Source: DUSC01 sp964371125
Lineage (GTDB): Bacteria > Pseudomonadota > Alphaproteobacteria > Rhizobiales > Rhizobiaceae
NCBI GenBank assembly: GCA_964371125.1
Contig: CAYJMY010000274.1
Coordinates: 1-5,314 of the forward strand
Reading direction: 5' to 3'
DNA length: 5,314 nt
Positions 1 to 5,314 of the stretch are shown here, in pieces. The notes under the pieces were generated by a model, which was not told the DNA's origin, made no database searches, and was given only the letters and a program-made list of their open reading frames with translations. Positions within the stretch are counted from its first letter, which is position 1, and the number at the start of each line of letters is the position of its first letter. The position numbers were made by a program, and so were the translations under genes.

Positions 1-141
1 GTATTCGGCGTCCGAGATGACCGGCTTGTCCTCGGCATGGTAGAGCCGGTCGTGCTTGGCGATCTCGGCGGCGAGGCGTTCGAGTTCCGACGCGGCTTGT
101 TCGGGGGTGAGCTGGTCGACGGGCTTTTCGGCGATGGACAT
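1..141 (-). CDS. ligA: NAD+-dependent DNA ligase LigA, N-terminal fragment (47 codons, runs off the window)
   Basis: Start of the replicative DNA ligase, which seals nicks using NAD+ during Okazaki fragment joining and repair. Only the first 47 residues are present, beginning MSIAEKPVDQLTPEQ; the gene continues past the left edge. The visible part is an acidic N-terminal helix followed by LYHAEDKPVISDAEY, the hallmark of domain Ia of NAD+ ligases, which binds the NMN half of NAD+. Tyr34, His35, Asp44 and Tyr47 align with E. coli LigA Tyr22, His23, Asp32 and Tyr35. The adenylation-site lysine lies outside the window. The ATG at 141-139 is preceded by GGAA seven bases upstream, a weak ribosome site, and the protein begins at the expected distance from the motif. 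It follows recN by 162 bases, the usual neighbour in Hyphomicrobiales. It may share the recN transcript; I could not identify a convincing promoter of its own. Confidence 0.93.
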   Translation of the reverse strand, partial: MSIAEKPVDQLTPEQAASELERLAAEIAKHDRLYHAEDKPVISDAEY

Positions 142-236
142 GCGGTCGTTCCGGATTGGACGGATCGTTCTAGCGCGGGGCGCAGGCCTTGTGGACCCGG
201 AATCAAAGGTTGCTGACGCCCCCTGCCAGACACGCC

Positions 237-256
237 CGGCGGGATTTTCCCAGCCG
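237..256 (-). repeat. Small hairpin in the recN-ligA spacer
   Basis: On the minus strand CGGC-T-GGGA-AAA-TCCC-GCCG folds into eight pairs with one bulged T and a three-base loop. It lies about 50 bases after the recN stop. No T tract follows, so it is not a standard intrinsic terminator. It could protect the 3' end of the recN message or have no role. Confidence 0.4.
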
Positions 257-276
257 CAGAACCTCGATCATGGTCC

Positions 277-302
277 GACGGCCCACGACCGAATTCGCCG
301 TC
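277..302. repeat. Six-base inverted repeat directly after recN
   Basis: GACGGC (277-282) and GCCGTC (297-302) form an inverted repeat around 14 bases that include the palindrome GAATTC. It begins two bases after the recN stop in the direction of transcription. There is no T tract. In DNA of this composition such a short repeat may be chance. Confidence 0.3.
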
Positions 303-303
303 C

Positions 304-1977
304 CTACTCCGCCGCGGCGTTTTCCCTGAGCAGCCGTTCGGCGGCGGCCCGCGCCTCCTCGGTGATCGTCGCGCCGGCGAGCATGCGCGCGATCTCCTCC
401 TGGCGCTGCGGCCGGTCCATGGCGGCAATACCGGTCGACACCCGGTCGGCGCCGCCCGACTTGGAGATGAGGTAGTGCGTGTGCGCGCGCGCCGCGACTT
501 GCGGAGCATGCGTGACGGAGAGCACCTGCACGCGATGCGAGAGCCGGGCCAGCCGCTGGCCGATGGCGTCCGCCACGGCACCGCCGACACCCGTGTCGAT
601 CTCGTCGAAGACGAGCGTCGGCGCCGAGCCGCGATCGGCCAGCGCCACCTTCAGCGCCAGCAGAAAACGCGACAACTCGCCCCCCGACGCCACCTTCATC
701 ATCGGCCCGGGCCGCGTGCCGGGATTGGTCCTCACCCAGAACTCGACCTGGTCGATCCCTTCTGCCTGGCGATTGTCGTCGTCGCTGGACAGTTCGACGA
801 TGAACTGCGCGCGCTCGAGTTTCAGCGCGGGCAGCTCGGCCGTCACCGCCTTCTCCAGGTGGTGGGCCGCAGTACCGCGCTTTTCACTCAGATCCGCGGC
901 GAGCCGGTCATAGGCGGCGCGCGATGCCTGCGCCTGCCGTTCGAGCACGGCGAGACGCTCCTCGCCCGCGTCGAGATCAGCGAGATCGGCCGCCATGCGA
1001 TCACGGAGCGTAGCGAGTTCGTCCACGGCGATCGAATGCTTGCGACCAGCGGCGCGCAGTGCAAACAGCCGCTCCTCGGTCTTCTCCAGCCCTTGCGGGT
1101 CGTATTCGATCGCCCGCAGCGCCGCATCGACGCCCGCCTGGGCCGCGTCGAGCGCGATCAGTGCGTCGTCGAGCGCCTTCAGCACGTCGTCGAGCAGTCC
1201 CGGCGCCTCGGCCGCCTTGCGCTGCAGCCGCCTCATCAGGCTGGCGAGTTGCGGCGAGGCCGCCTGCGGTCCCGACAGGACCTCGTTGGCATCGTTGACG
1301 TCGGCGGCGATCTTTTCGGCGCGCATCATCGCCGCGCGCCGCCCGGCGAGTTCTGTTTCCTCGCCCGGCTGGGGATCGAGCTTGGAAAGCTCGGCGACGG
1401 AAGCGCGAAGATAGTCGGCCTCGCGCGCGGCCGCCTCCACCCGGGCGCGGTGGCGCGCCAGTTCCTGCTCGGTCGCGCGCCAGCGGCGCCAGGCCTCCGC
1501 TGTTTCCGCGGCCGCCCCTGCATGGCCGCCGAAGGCATCGAGCAGCGCCCGGTGCGCGGAGGCGTCGACCAGGGCCCGGTCGTCATGCTGGCCGTGGATC
1601 TCGACGAGGGCGCGACCGACGTCGCGCATCAGCGCCACGCTCGACGGCTGGTCGTTGACGAAGACGCGGGTGCGGCCGTCCGCGGTCTGCACGCGCCTCA
1701 GGATGATGTCGCCGTCGTCGTCGATGGCGTTGTCGGCGAGCAGTCCGCGGGCCGGATGGTTGGCCGGCACGTCGAAGACCGCGGTCACCTGGCCCTGGGG
1801 CATGCCATGGCGCACCAGCGAGGCGTCGCCCCGCGCGCCCAGCGCCAAGGCCAGCGCATCGAGGAGGATAGACTTGCCGGCGCCGGTCTCGCCGGTCAGC
1901 ACGGACAGTCCGCCGGCGAAATCAATGTCCAGCCGTTCGATCAGAACGATGTCGCGGATCGACAGGTGCGCCAGCAT
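304..1977 (-). CDS. recN: DNA repair protein RecN (SMC-like ATPase)
   Basis: Cytoplasmic SMC-family ATPase of recombinational double-strand break repair, which loads on DNA and helps hold broken ends or sister chromatids together for RecA. The 557 residues match the usual RecN length (E. coli about 553), so it looks intact. The N-terminal ATPase lobe has Walker A GETGAGKS at residues 29-36 and the RecN-typical EIHGQHDDR at 126-134. A long Ala/Glu/Arg-rich central region (about 150-410) is the short antiparallel coiled coil. The C-terminal lobe has the ABC signature SGGELSR at 431-437, Walker B LVFDEID at 455-461, the D-loop DTGVGG, and the switch histidine in SVTH (His490). The ATG at 1977 lies nine bases after the bamD stop with no strong Shine-Dalgarno, so translation is probably coupled to bamD. 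No alphaproteobacterial LexA box (GTTC-N7-GTTC) was found before recN or before bamD, so SOS control is not evident here. Confidence 0.97.
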   Translation of the reverse strand: MLAHLSIRDIVLIERLDIDFAGGLSVLTGETGAGKSILLDALALALGARGDASLVRHGMPQGQVTAVFDVPANHPARGLLADNAIDDDGDIILRRVQTADGRTRVFVNDQPSSVALMRDVGRALVEIHGQHDDRALVDASAHRALLDAFGGHAGAAAETAEAWRRWRATEQELARHRARVEAAAREADYLRASVAELSKLDPQPGEETELAGRRAAMMRAEKIAADVNDANEVLSGPQAASPQLASLMRRLQRKAAEAPGLLDDVLKALDDALIALDAAQAGVDAALRAIEYDPQGLEKTEERLFALRAAGRKHSIAVDELATLRDRMAADLADLDAGEERLAVLERQAQASRAAYDRLAADLSEKRGTAAHHLEKAVTAELPALKLERAQFIVELSSDDDNRQAEGIDQVEFWVRTNPGTRPGPMMKVASGGELSRFLLALKVALADRGSAPTLVFDEIDTGVGGAVADAIGQRLARLSHRVQVLSVTHAPQVAARAHTHYLISKSGGADRVSTGIAAMDRPQRQEEIARMLAGATITEEARAAAERLLRENAAAE

Positions 1978-1986
1978 CGACCGGCG

Positions 1987-2844
1987 TCAGGTGCCGAGAA
2001 TGAGCGATCCGGCCTTGGATATCCACGAGCCCTTGTTCTCGCGCGGCTCGAGGCCGCCGCTTTGCAGCAGCTTGTAGGTATCCGCGTACCACTGGCTGTC
2101 CGGATAGTTGTGGCCGAGCACGGCCGCGGCCGTCTGCGCTTCCGAGGTCAGGCCCATTGCGTAGTAGGACTCGGTGAGCCTCGCCAGCGCCTCCTCGACA
2201 TGCCGCGTGTTGGGGTACTGCTCGACGACGAAGCGGAACCGCTTGATCGCCGCGAGATACTCGCGCCGCTCGAGGTAATAGCGGCCGATCTGCATCTCCT
2301 TGCCGGCGAGTTGGTCGCGGGCAAAGCGGATCTTCGCCTTGGCGTCCTCGACATATTCCGAATCGGGCCAGCGCGAGACGACTTCTTCCATCGCCTCGAT
2401 GGCGCGGCGCGATTCCTTCTGGTCCTGGGTGACGTCGCGGATCTGGCGGAAGTAGCTGAGGCCGACGATGTACTGCGCATAGGCCGCATCGGGCGTCGAC
2501 GGATAGAGGTTGACGTAGCGCTTTCCGGCGGTGATCGCCTCGTCGTAGTTGCCCTGTCGATACTGGGCAAAGGCGCTCATCACCATCGACTTGCGCGCAT
2601 ACTCCGAATAGGGGTGCTGTCGGTCGACTGCATCGAATTTGGCCGCCGCTTCCTTCAGGCGACCGGTCTCGAGGTTGGCCAGGCCTTGGTTGTAGAGCAC
2701 GTCGGCCGGATCAGTCTGCTCGACATAAGTGGCGAGATCGACGTCGGCATCGGACGCGCAGGCCGTCAGGAAGATCGGCAGCAGGATTGCCGGAAGCGCA
2801 AGGAGCAGCGAACGGCTCGACTTGGCGGTGGTCTTGAAAAGCAT
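1987..2844 (-). CDS. bamD: Outer membrane protein assembly factor BamD (YfiO/ComL lipoprotein)
   Basis: Lipoprotein of the BAM complex, anchored in the inner leaflet of the outer membrane, where it works with BamA to fold beta-barrel proteins. The 285 residues start with a lipoprotein signal peptide: a basic stretch (Lys4, Lys8, Arg11), a hydrophobic core at about 12-26 and the lipobox LTAC with the acylated cysteine at Cys29. The next residues, Ala-Ser, do not form an inner-membrane retention signal, consistent with outer-membrane sorting. The mature part is a chain of TPR-like helical hairpins, with repeated patterns such as GRLKEAAAKFDAVDRQHPYS near 61-80, GNYDEAITAGKRYVNLYP near 98-115 and EYLAAIKRFRFVVEQYP near 195-211. 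These are the YfiO/BamD fold. The ATG at 2844 has GGAAG six bases upstream and gives a complete signal peptide. It sits 198 bases after lpxC and directly before recN, as in other Hyphomicrobiales. Other TPR lipoproteins are possible, but synteny and length favour BamD. Confidence 0.95.
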   Translation of the reverse strand: MLFKTTAKSSRSLLLALPAILLPIFLTACASDADVDLATYVEQTDPADVLYNQGLANLETGRLKEAAAKFDAVDRQHPYSEYARKSMVMSAFAQYRQGNYDEAITAGKRYVNLYPSTPDAAYAQYIVGLSYFRQIRDVTQDQKESRRAIEAMEEVVSRWPDSEYVEDAKAKIRFARDQLAGKEMQIGRYYLERREYLAAIKRFRFVVEQYPNTRHVEEALARLTESYYAMGLTSEAQTAAAVLGHNYPDSQWYADTYKLLQSGGLEPRENKGSWISKAGSLILGT

Positions 2845-3042
2845 GTTCGGCTTCCGCCCCTCTGGCAGTCACAGGAAAAGAACGGCTCGTGACGCTGCCA
2901 TAAATCATACAAGCCACTGACCGGCAACGCTATCGGGCGGCAATGGCGCGAATTTGTGGCAGCGGCCGTGCCTTATTCGAACGGAAAGGAAGTGTTGCCT
3001 GGCGGACACGCCGCCGGCCCGATGGCCGGCGCGCCGCTGCGT
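2845..3042. other. lpxC-bamD spacer with a possible weak bamD promoter
   Basis: This 198-base non-coding stretch is less GC-rich than the genes around it. On the minus strand TATGAT (2909-2904, five of six to TATAAT) is a good -10 candidate about 60 bases before the bamD ATG, but the nearest -35-like TTGCCG is only 12 bases upstream, too close for a standard promoter. A separate bamD promoter is therefore possible but not shown. I saw no RNA gene or convincing small reading frame. Confidence 0.25.
3012..3031 (-). other. GC-rich hairpin just after lpxC
   Basis: CGCCGGCC-CGAT-GGCCGGCG is a perfect eight-pair stem with a four-base loop, beginning 11 bases beyond the lpxC stop. In the direction of transcription it is followed by GCGTGTCCGCC rather than a T tract, so it is not a canonical intrinsic terminator. 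It may stabilise the 3' end of lpxC mRNA or weaken read-through into bamD. Confidence 0.45.
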
Positions 3043-3978
3043 TCAGCGAACTGAAGGGGCGTGCAGCGGCCCGCCGACCGCCGTCACCTCCGCGGCGCGA
3101 CTGCGCTCGCGACGGCTGGCTTCGACGATCTGGTAGGCGGAACTGTCGGCAAGGAGCCTGCGCAGGGCGGCGGCGTTTAGCTTGTGTCCGCCGCGATAGG
3201 AACGGAAGCAGCCGATGAAGCGGGCGCCGGCAAGCGCCAGGTCGCCCATCGCGTCAAGCATCTTGTGCCGCACGAACTCGTCGGGACAGCGGAGCCCTTC
3301 CATGTTGATGATCCTGTGATCGTCGCCGATCACCACGGAGTTCTCGAGCGAGGAACCCAGCGCGAAACCGGCGGCCCACAGGCGTTCGACATCCTTCATG
3401 AAGCCAAAGGTCCGCGCCCTTGCGACATCGCGGCGGAACCGTTCCGCATCGAGGTCGATGGCCAGCGATTGGCGTCCGATCGCCGGACTGTCGAAATCGA
3501 TTTCGATCTCGAAGCGGGTGCCGTCATGCGGCCGGAACTCGGCCCACGAGCCGCCCGACTCGATACGCACGGGTTTCACGACGCGGATATAGCGTCGCCG
3601 CGTCGCGAGACGCTCGATACCCGCGTGTTCGAAGGCGTCGACAAAAAGCGCCGCACTGCCGTCGAGGATCGGCACCTCGCTGCCATCGATCTCGATCGCG
3701 ATGTTGTCGATGCCCAGTCCTAACAGCGTCGCCATCAGATGCTCGACGGTCGCGACATGCGCACCCGCTGGATCGCCGAGCACGGTCGACAGGTCTGTGC
3801 TGCCGACCTCCGTGTGAAGCGCGCGGATCTCCGTCACGCCGTCGTCGGCGAGAAGATGGAAGACGACCCCGGTATCGGCATCAGCGGGACTGAAATGGAC
3901 GGAAACCGACTTGCCGCTGTGAACGCCCGTCCCCGAGAGCGATACGCGCGATCTGATCGTCGTCTGTTGATCGTACAA
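3043..3978 (-). CDS. lpxC: UDP-3-O-acyl-N-acetylglucosamine deacetylase LpxC (TTG start)
   Basis: Cytoplasmic zinc deacetylase for the committed step of lipid A synthesis: it removes acetate from UDP-3-O-acyl-GlcNAc. Read from the TTG at 3978 the protein has 311 residues, close to the E. coli length (305). Family landmarks are all present: SGTGVHSGK at 15-23; ATVEHLMATLLGLGIDN at 76-92, with the general base Glu79 and zinc ligand His80; DGSEVPILDGS at 98-108; ARTFGFMKDVE; HKMLDAMGD with zinc ligands His238 and Asp242; and RGGHKLN with catalytic His265. The last three carry the same numbers as in E. coli. I chose TTG because AAGGGGA lies seven bases upstream and conservation begins at once (YDQQTTIRSRV). 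The frame stays open to a GTG at 4125, but that 49-residue extension is basic, low in complexity and unlike LpxC. The C-terminus (PLHAPSVR) lacks the E. coli FtsH degradation tail. Confidence 0.95.
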   Translation of the reverse strand: MYDQQTTIRSRVSLSGTGVHSGKSVSVHFSPADADTGVVFHLLADDGVTEIRALHTEVGSTDLSTVLGDPAGAHVATVEHLMATLLGLGIDNIAIEIDGSEVPILDGSAALFVDAFEHAGIERLATRRRYIRVVKPVRIESGGSWAEFRPHDGTRFEIEIDFDSPAIGRQSLAIDLDAERFRRDVARARTFGFMKDVERLWAAGFALGSSLENSVVIGDDHRIINMEGLRCPDEFVRHKMLDAMGDLALAGARFIGCFRSYRGGHKLNAAALRRLLADSSAYQIVEASRRERSRAAEVTAVGGPLHAPSVR

Positions 3979-3984
3979 AACCGA

Positions 3985-3991
3985 TCCCCTT
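3985..3991 (-). promoter_or_regulatory. Ribosome binding site that fixes the TTG start of lpxC
   Basis: AAGGGGA on the minus strand ends in a G-run seven bases before the TTG at 3978-3976. It is the best purine-rich stretch near the beginning of LpxC homology, and no ATG or GTG in frame lies close to it. It therefore supports TTG as the initiation codon. Confidence 0.65.
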
Positions 3992-4090
3992 ACGCCCCAC
4001 TGGCCGGCCGTGCGGCGCGCCGTAGCGCGCTTTTCGGCTTTTTCGCAGGAATCACCCCCAATCCCTGCCGCGGCCTTACTTTCGAGGCGG

Positions 4091-4120
4091 AAGATAGTCC
4101 CAGCCCGCCGGGACCGCCAA
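4091..4120 (-). promoter_or_regulatory. Candidate sigma-70-type promoter of lpxC
   Basis: Reading the minus strand, TTGGCG (4120-4115, four of six to TTGACA) is followed by 18 bases and TATCTT (4096-4091, four of six to TATAAT). The -10 also reads as CTATCT, close to the CTATAT form common in rhizobia. Transcription would start near 4084, leaving an untranslated leader of about 105 bases before the TTG at 3978. The site lies between the ftsZ terminator and lpxC, where a new promoter is needed. The assignment is by eye and not exclusive. Confidence 0.35.
4097..4114. repeat. 18-base imperfect dyad in the lpxC promoter spacer
   Basis: On the minus strand GTCCCGGC-GG-GCTGGGAC is an inverted repeat with eight-base arms around a two-base centre and one mismatched pair (G/T). 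It fills exactly the 18-base spacer of the proposed lpxC promoter. It could be an operator for a dimeric regulator or simply a GC-rich coincidence; no regulator is encoded in the window. Confidence 0.5.
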
Positions 4121-4152
4121 ATCACGGTTTCTTACTCCGTGTTACCGCGAAC

Positions 4153-4162
4153 NNNNNNNNNN
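4153..4162. other. Assembly gap (ten N) between ftsZ and lpxC
   Basis: Ten unknown bases lie in the spacer between the ftsZ terminator and the lpxC promoter region. The run is probably a scaffold join with an arbitrary length, so the true distance between ftsZ and lpxC is unknown. GAAC stands on both sides (4149-4152 and 4163-4166), and an alternating CG run (4166-4176) lies just to the right. Both could reflect a difficult or overlapping contig end. Confidence 0.97.
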
Positions 4163-4203
4163 GAACGCGCGCGCGCAAGTACCTGAAAACGCGGTTCTTC
4201 GGC

Positions 4204-4239
4204 AAAAAAGAAAGGGGCGGACGCCGTGGCATCCGCCCC
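4204..4239 (-). terminator. Intrinsic terminator after ftsZ
   Basis: On the minus strand the sequence reads GGGGCGGATGC, a four-base loop CACG, then GCGTCCGCCCC, followed at once by TTTCTTTTTT. This is an 11-pair stem (4239-4229 with 4224-4214) with a single T-G wobble and a classic T tract (4213-4204). It lies 23 bases after the ftsZ stop and points the same way as ftsZ. On the plus strand there is no T tract after the stem, so it acts in one direction only. It should end most ftsZ transcripts before lpxC. Confidence 0.93.
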
Positions 4240-4262
4240 CTCGATTGTCTTGTCGGCGTAGA

Positions 4263-5314
4263 TCAGTTGGCTTGCCGGCGAAGGAAGGCCGGGATTTCGA
4301 GCTGGTCCTCGTCCTGCGCGGCGCGCGGCTGCTGGGCGAGTCGGCCGTGCTCGTCGAGCTGGCCGCGGCGCGGCGCGTAGAGCTGCGGGTCCTGGCTTGC
4401 CATGCGGCGGGCTTCCGGCGCGGGCTGGCGCAGCTTCGCCTCGCGCGGCTGCGCCGGCTGCAGCCGCGGAGCTTCCTCCTCGCGCCGGGTCAGGCCGTTG
4501 GTCAAGCGCTTGAGCAGGCCCATCGGGCCCTTCTCCTCATGGTCGGCCGGACGCATGTTCTGCGCCGCCTCGACTTCCGCCTTCACGATCGGCGGAAAAT
4601 CCTCGACGCGCGGCATGCGCGGCTGGGCTGCTGCCGGGGCTACGAGCTCCCGCGCCATTGCCGGCGCCGGAGCGGACATTGCCGCGGACTCGGCCGGAGC
4701 ATGGGCCGCCGGCGGCGCCTGGAACAACCTGCTCTGCGGGCGGAACTCTTCGGCAGGCGCTGCGTGACGCGGCATGGCCATCTCGACCGCATTCGCCTCA
4801 GCCATGCGGATCGCCTCGGCGACCGGATCCGACGCGTGCGCCATCGGCGCTTCCTGAGCCGGTGCGTGCATCTGCTGCGGTGCCGGACGGATTTCCGCGG
4901 CCGGACGGACAGCGGGCTTGATCGGCTGGCGCAGCTGGATCGGCGGAACGGCCATGTCGACCGCCGCCTTGTCGATGCCGGTCGCCACCACGGAGACGCG
5001 GATCACGCCCTCCAGCGCCTCGTCGAAGGTCGCGCCGAGGATGATGTTGGCGTCCTGGTCGACCTCCTCGCGGATGCGGGTCGCGGCTTCGTCGACCTCG
5101 AACAGCGTCAGGTCGCGGCCGCCGGTGATCGAGATCAGCAGGCCTCTCGCCCCCTTCATCGAGGTCTCGTCGAGCAGCGGGTTGGCGATCGCCGCCTCTG
5201 CCGCGGCCATCGCGCGGCCTTCGCCGGAAGCTTCGCCGGTGCCCATCATCGCCTTGCCCATCTCGCGCATCACCGAGCGGACGTCGGCGAAGTCGAGATT
5301 GATCAGGCCTTCCT
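4263..5314 (-). CDS. ftsZ: Cell division protein FtsZ, C-terminal 349 residues (5' end outside the window)
   Basis: Tubulin-like GTPase that polymerises into the Z ring at midcell. The window holds codons from the middle of the gene to its TGA stop; roughly 200 N-terminal residues, including the GGGTGTG nucleotide loop, lie beyond the right edge. The fragment opens with EGLINLDFADVRSVMREMGK, containing the T7 loop NxDxxD that completes the GTPase site of the neighbouring subunit. The C-terminal subdomain follows (GTGEASGEGRAM, NPLLDE, GARGLLISITGG, RVSVVATGID). After VDMAVPPIQ comes a linker of about 214 residues rich in Pro, Ala, Met and Gln, far longer than the roughly 50 in E. coli but typical of Alphaproteobacteria. 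The protein ends in DQLEIPAFLRRQAN, the conserved tail that binds FtsA and other partners. The linker has two less repetitive islands, at 4618-4562 and 4540-4473. ftsA is expected upstream. A terminator follows the stop at once. Confidence 0.97.
   Translation of the reverse strand, partial: EGLINLDFADVRSVMREMGKAMMGTGEASGEGRAMAAAEAAIANPLLDETSMKGARGLLISITGGRDLTLFEVDEAATRIREEVDQDANIILGATFDEALEGVIRVSVVATGIDKAAVDMAVPPIQLRQPIKPAVRPAAEIRPAPQQMHAPAQEAPMAHASDPVAEAIRMAEANAVEMAMPRHAAPAEEFRPQSRLFQAPPAAHAPAESAAMSAPAPAMARELVAPAAAQPRMPRVEDFPPIVKAEVEAAQNMRPADHEEKGPMGLLKRLTNGLTRREEEAPRLQPAQPREAKLRQPAPEARRMASQDPQLYAPRRGQLDEHGRLAQQPRAAQDEDQLEIPAFLRRQAN

Noticed and set aside
147..170. Two GTTC copies upstream of ligA as a LexA box
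   Set aside because: They are separated by 15 bases rather than the seven required.
475..2892. An 805-codon open frame on the plus strand across recN and bamD
   Set aside because: It lies entirely opposite two well-supported genes and the start of their spacer. Long stop-free antisense frames are expected from GC-rich codon use. Its product is rich in Arg, Gly and Val with no recognisable domain.
3184..3723. Plus-strand open frame of 179 codons opposite lpxC
   Set aside because: Antisense shadow of lpxC with no domain-like features.
3979..4125. N-terminal extension of LpxC from GTG at 4125
   Set aside because: The 49 added residues are basic and low in complexity, do not resemble LpxC, and overlap the best promoter candidate; the TTG at 3978 has a good ribosome site.
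4128..4144. CtrA-like site (GTAA-N6-GTAA on the minus strand) upstream of lpxC
   Set aside because: The CtrA consensus is TTAA-N7-TTAA; here both halves have a mismatch and the spacing is one base short.
4166..4176. Alternating CG run as a Z-DNA or functional repeat
   Set aside because: Only 11 bases long, in GC-rich DNA and next to an assembly gap; nothing supports a function.
3739..4380. Plus-strand open frame of 213 codons across the lpxC start, the N run and the ftsZ 3' end
   Set aside because: It passes through the unknown bases and the terminator, and overlaps real genes at both ends; not a plausible gene.

Overview
The window is a high-GC stretch of core chromosome with every gene on the minus strand. 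In the direction of transcription (right to left) it reads ftsZ (3' part) - lpxC - bamD - recN - ligA (5' end only). Three things point to an alphaproteobacterium of the order Hyphomicrobiales (Rhizobiales), probably near Mesorhizobium/Phyllobacteriaceae: this gene order, an FtsZ with a very long Pro/Ala-rich linker before its IPAF-type tail, and the high-GC codon use. The order is secure from the synteny; the genus is a guess.

Layout. 5314-4263: the C-terminal two-thirds of FtsZ, entering the window just before the T7 catalytic loop and running to the natural stop. 4239-4204: a strong intrinsic terminator directly after ftsZ. 4153-4162: ten N, an assembly gap between ftsZ and lpxC. 4120-4091: a plausible promoter for lpxC whose spacer is a near-perfect dyad. 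3978-3043: LpxC, best read from a TTG start. 3042-2845: a 198-base spacer with a GC-rich hairpin and a possible weak bamD promoter. 2844-1987: the lipoprotein BamD. 1977-304: full-length RecN, beginning nine bases after the bamD stop. 303-142: a spacer with two small inverted repeats. 141-1: the first 47 codons of LigA.

The genes combine cell-envelope and genome-maintenance functions: Z-ring formation (FtsZ), the committed step of lipid A synthesis (LpxC), outer-membrane protein assembly (BamD), recombinational break repair (RecN) and nick sealing (LigA). The terminator and promoter suggest that lpxC starts a new transcript separate from the division cluster. bamD and recN are almost certainly co-transcribed; whether lpxC joins them, and whether ligA is read from the same message, is less certain.

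I found no mobile element, CRISPR array, RNA gene, toxin-antitoxin or defence module, and nothing that looks like an undescribed system. The points worth a second look are small: the assembly gap, the dyad in the lpxC promoter, the non-ATG lpxC start, the two motif-like islands in the FtsZ linker, and the lack of an E. coli-type degradation tail on LpxC.
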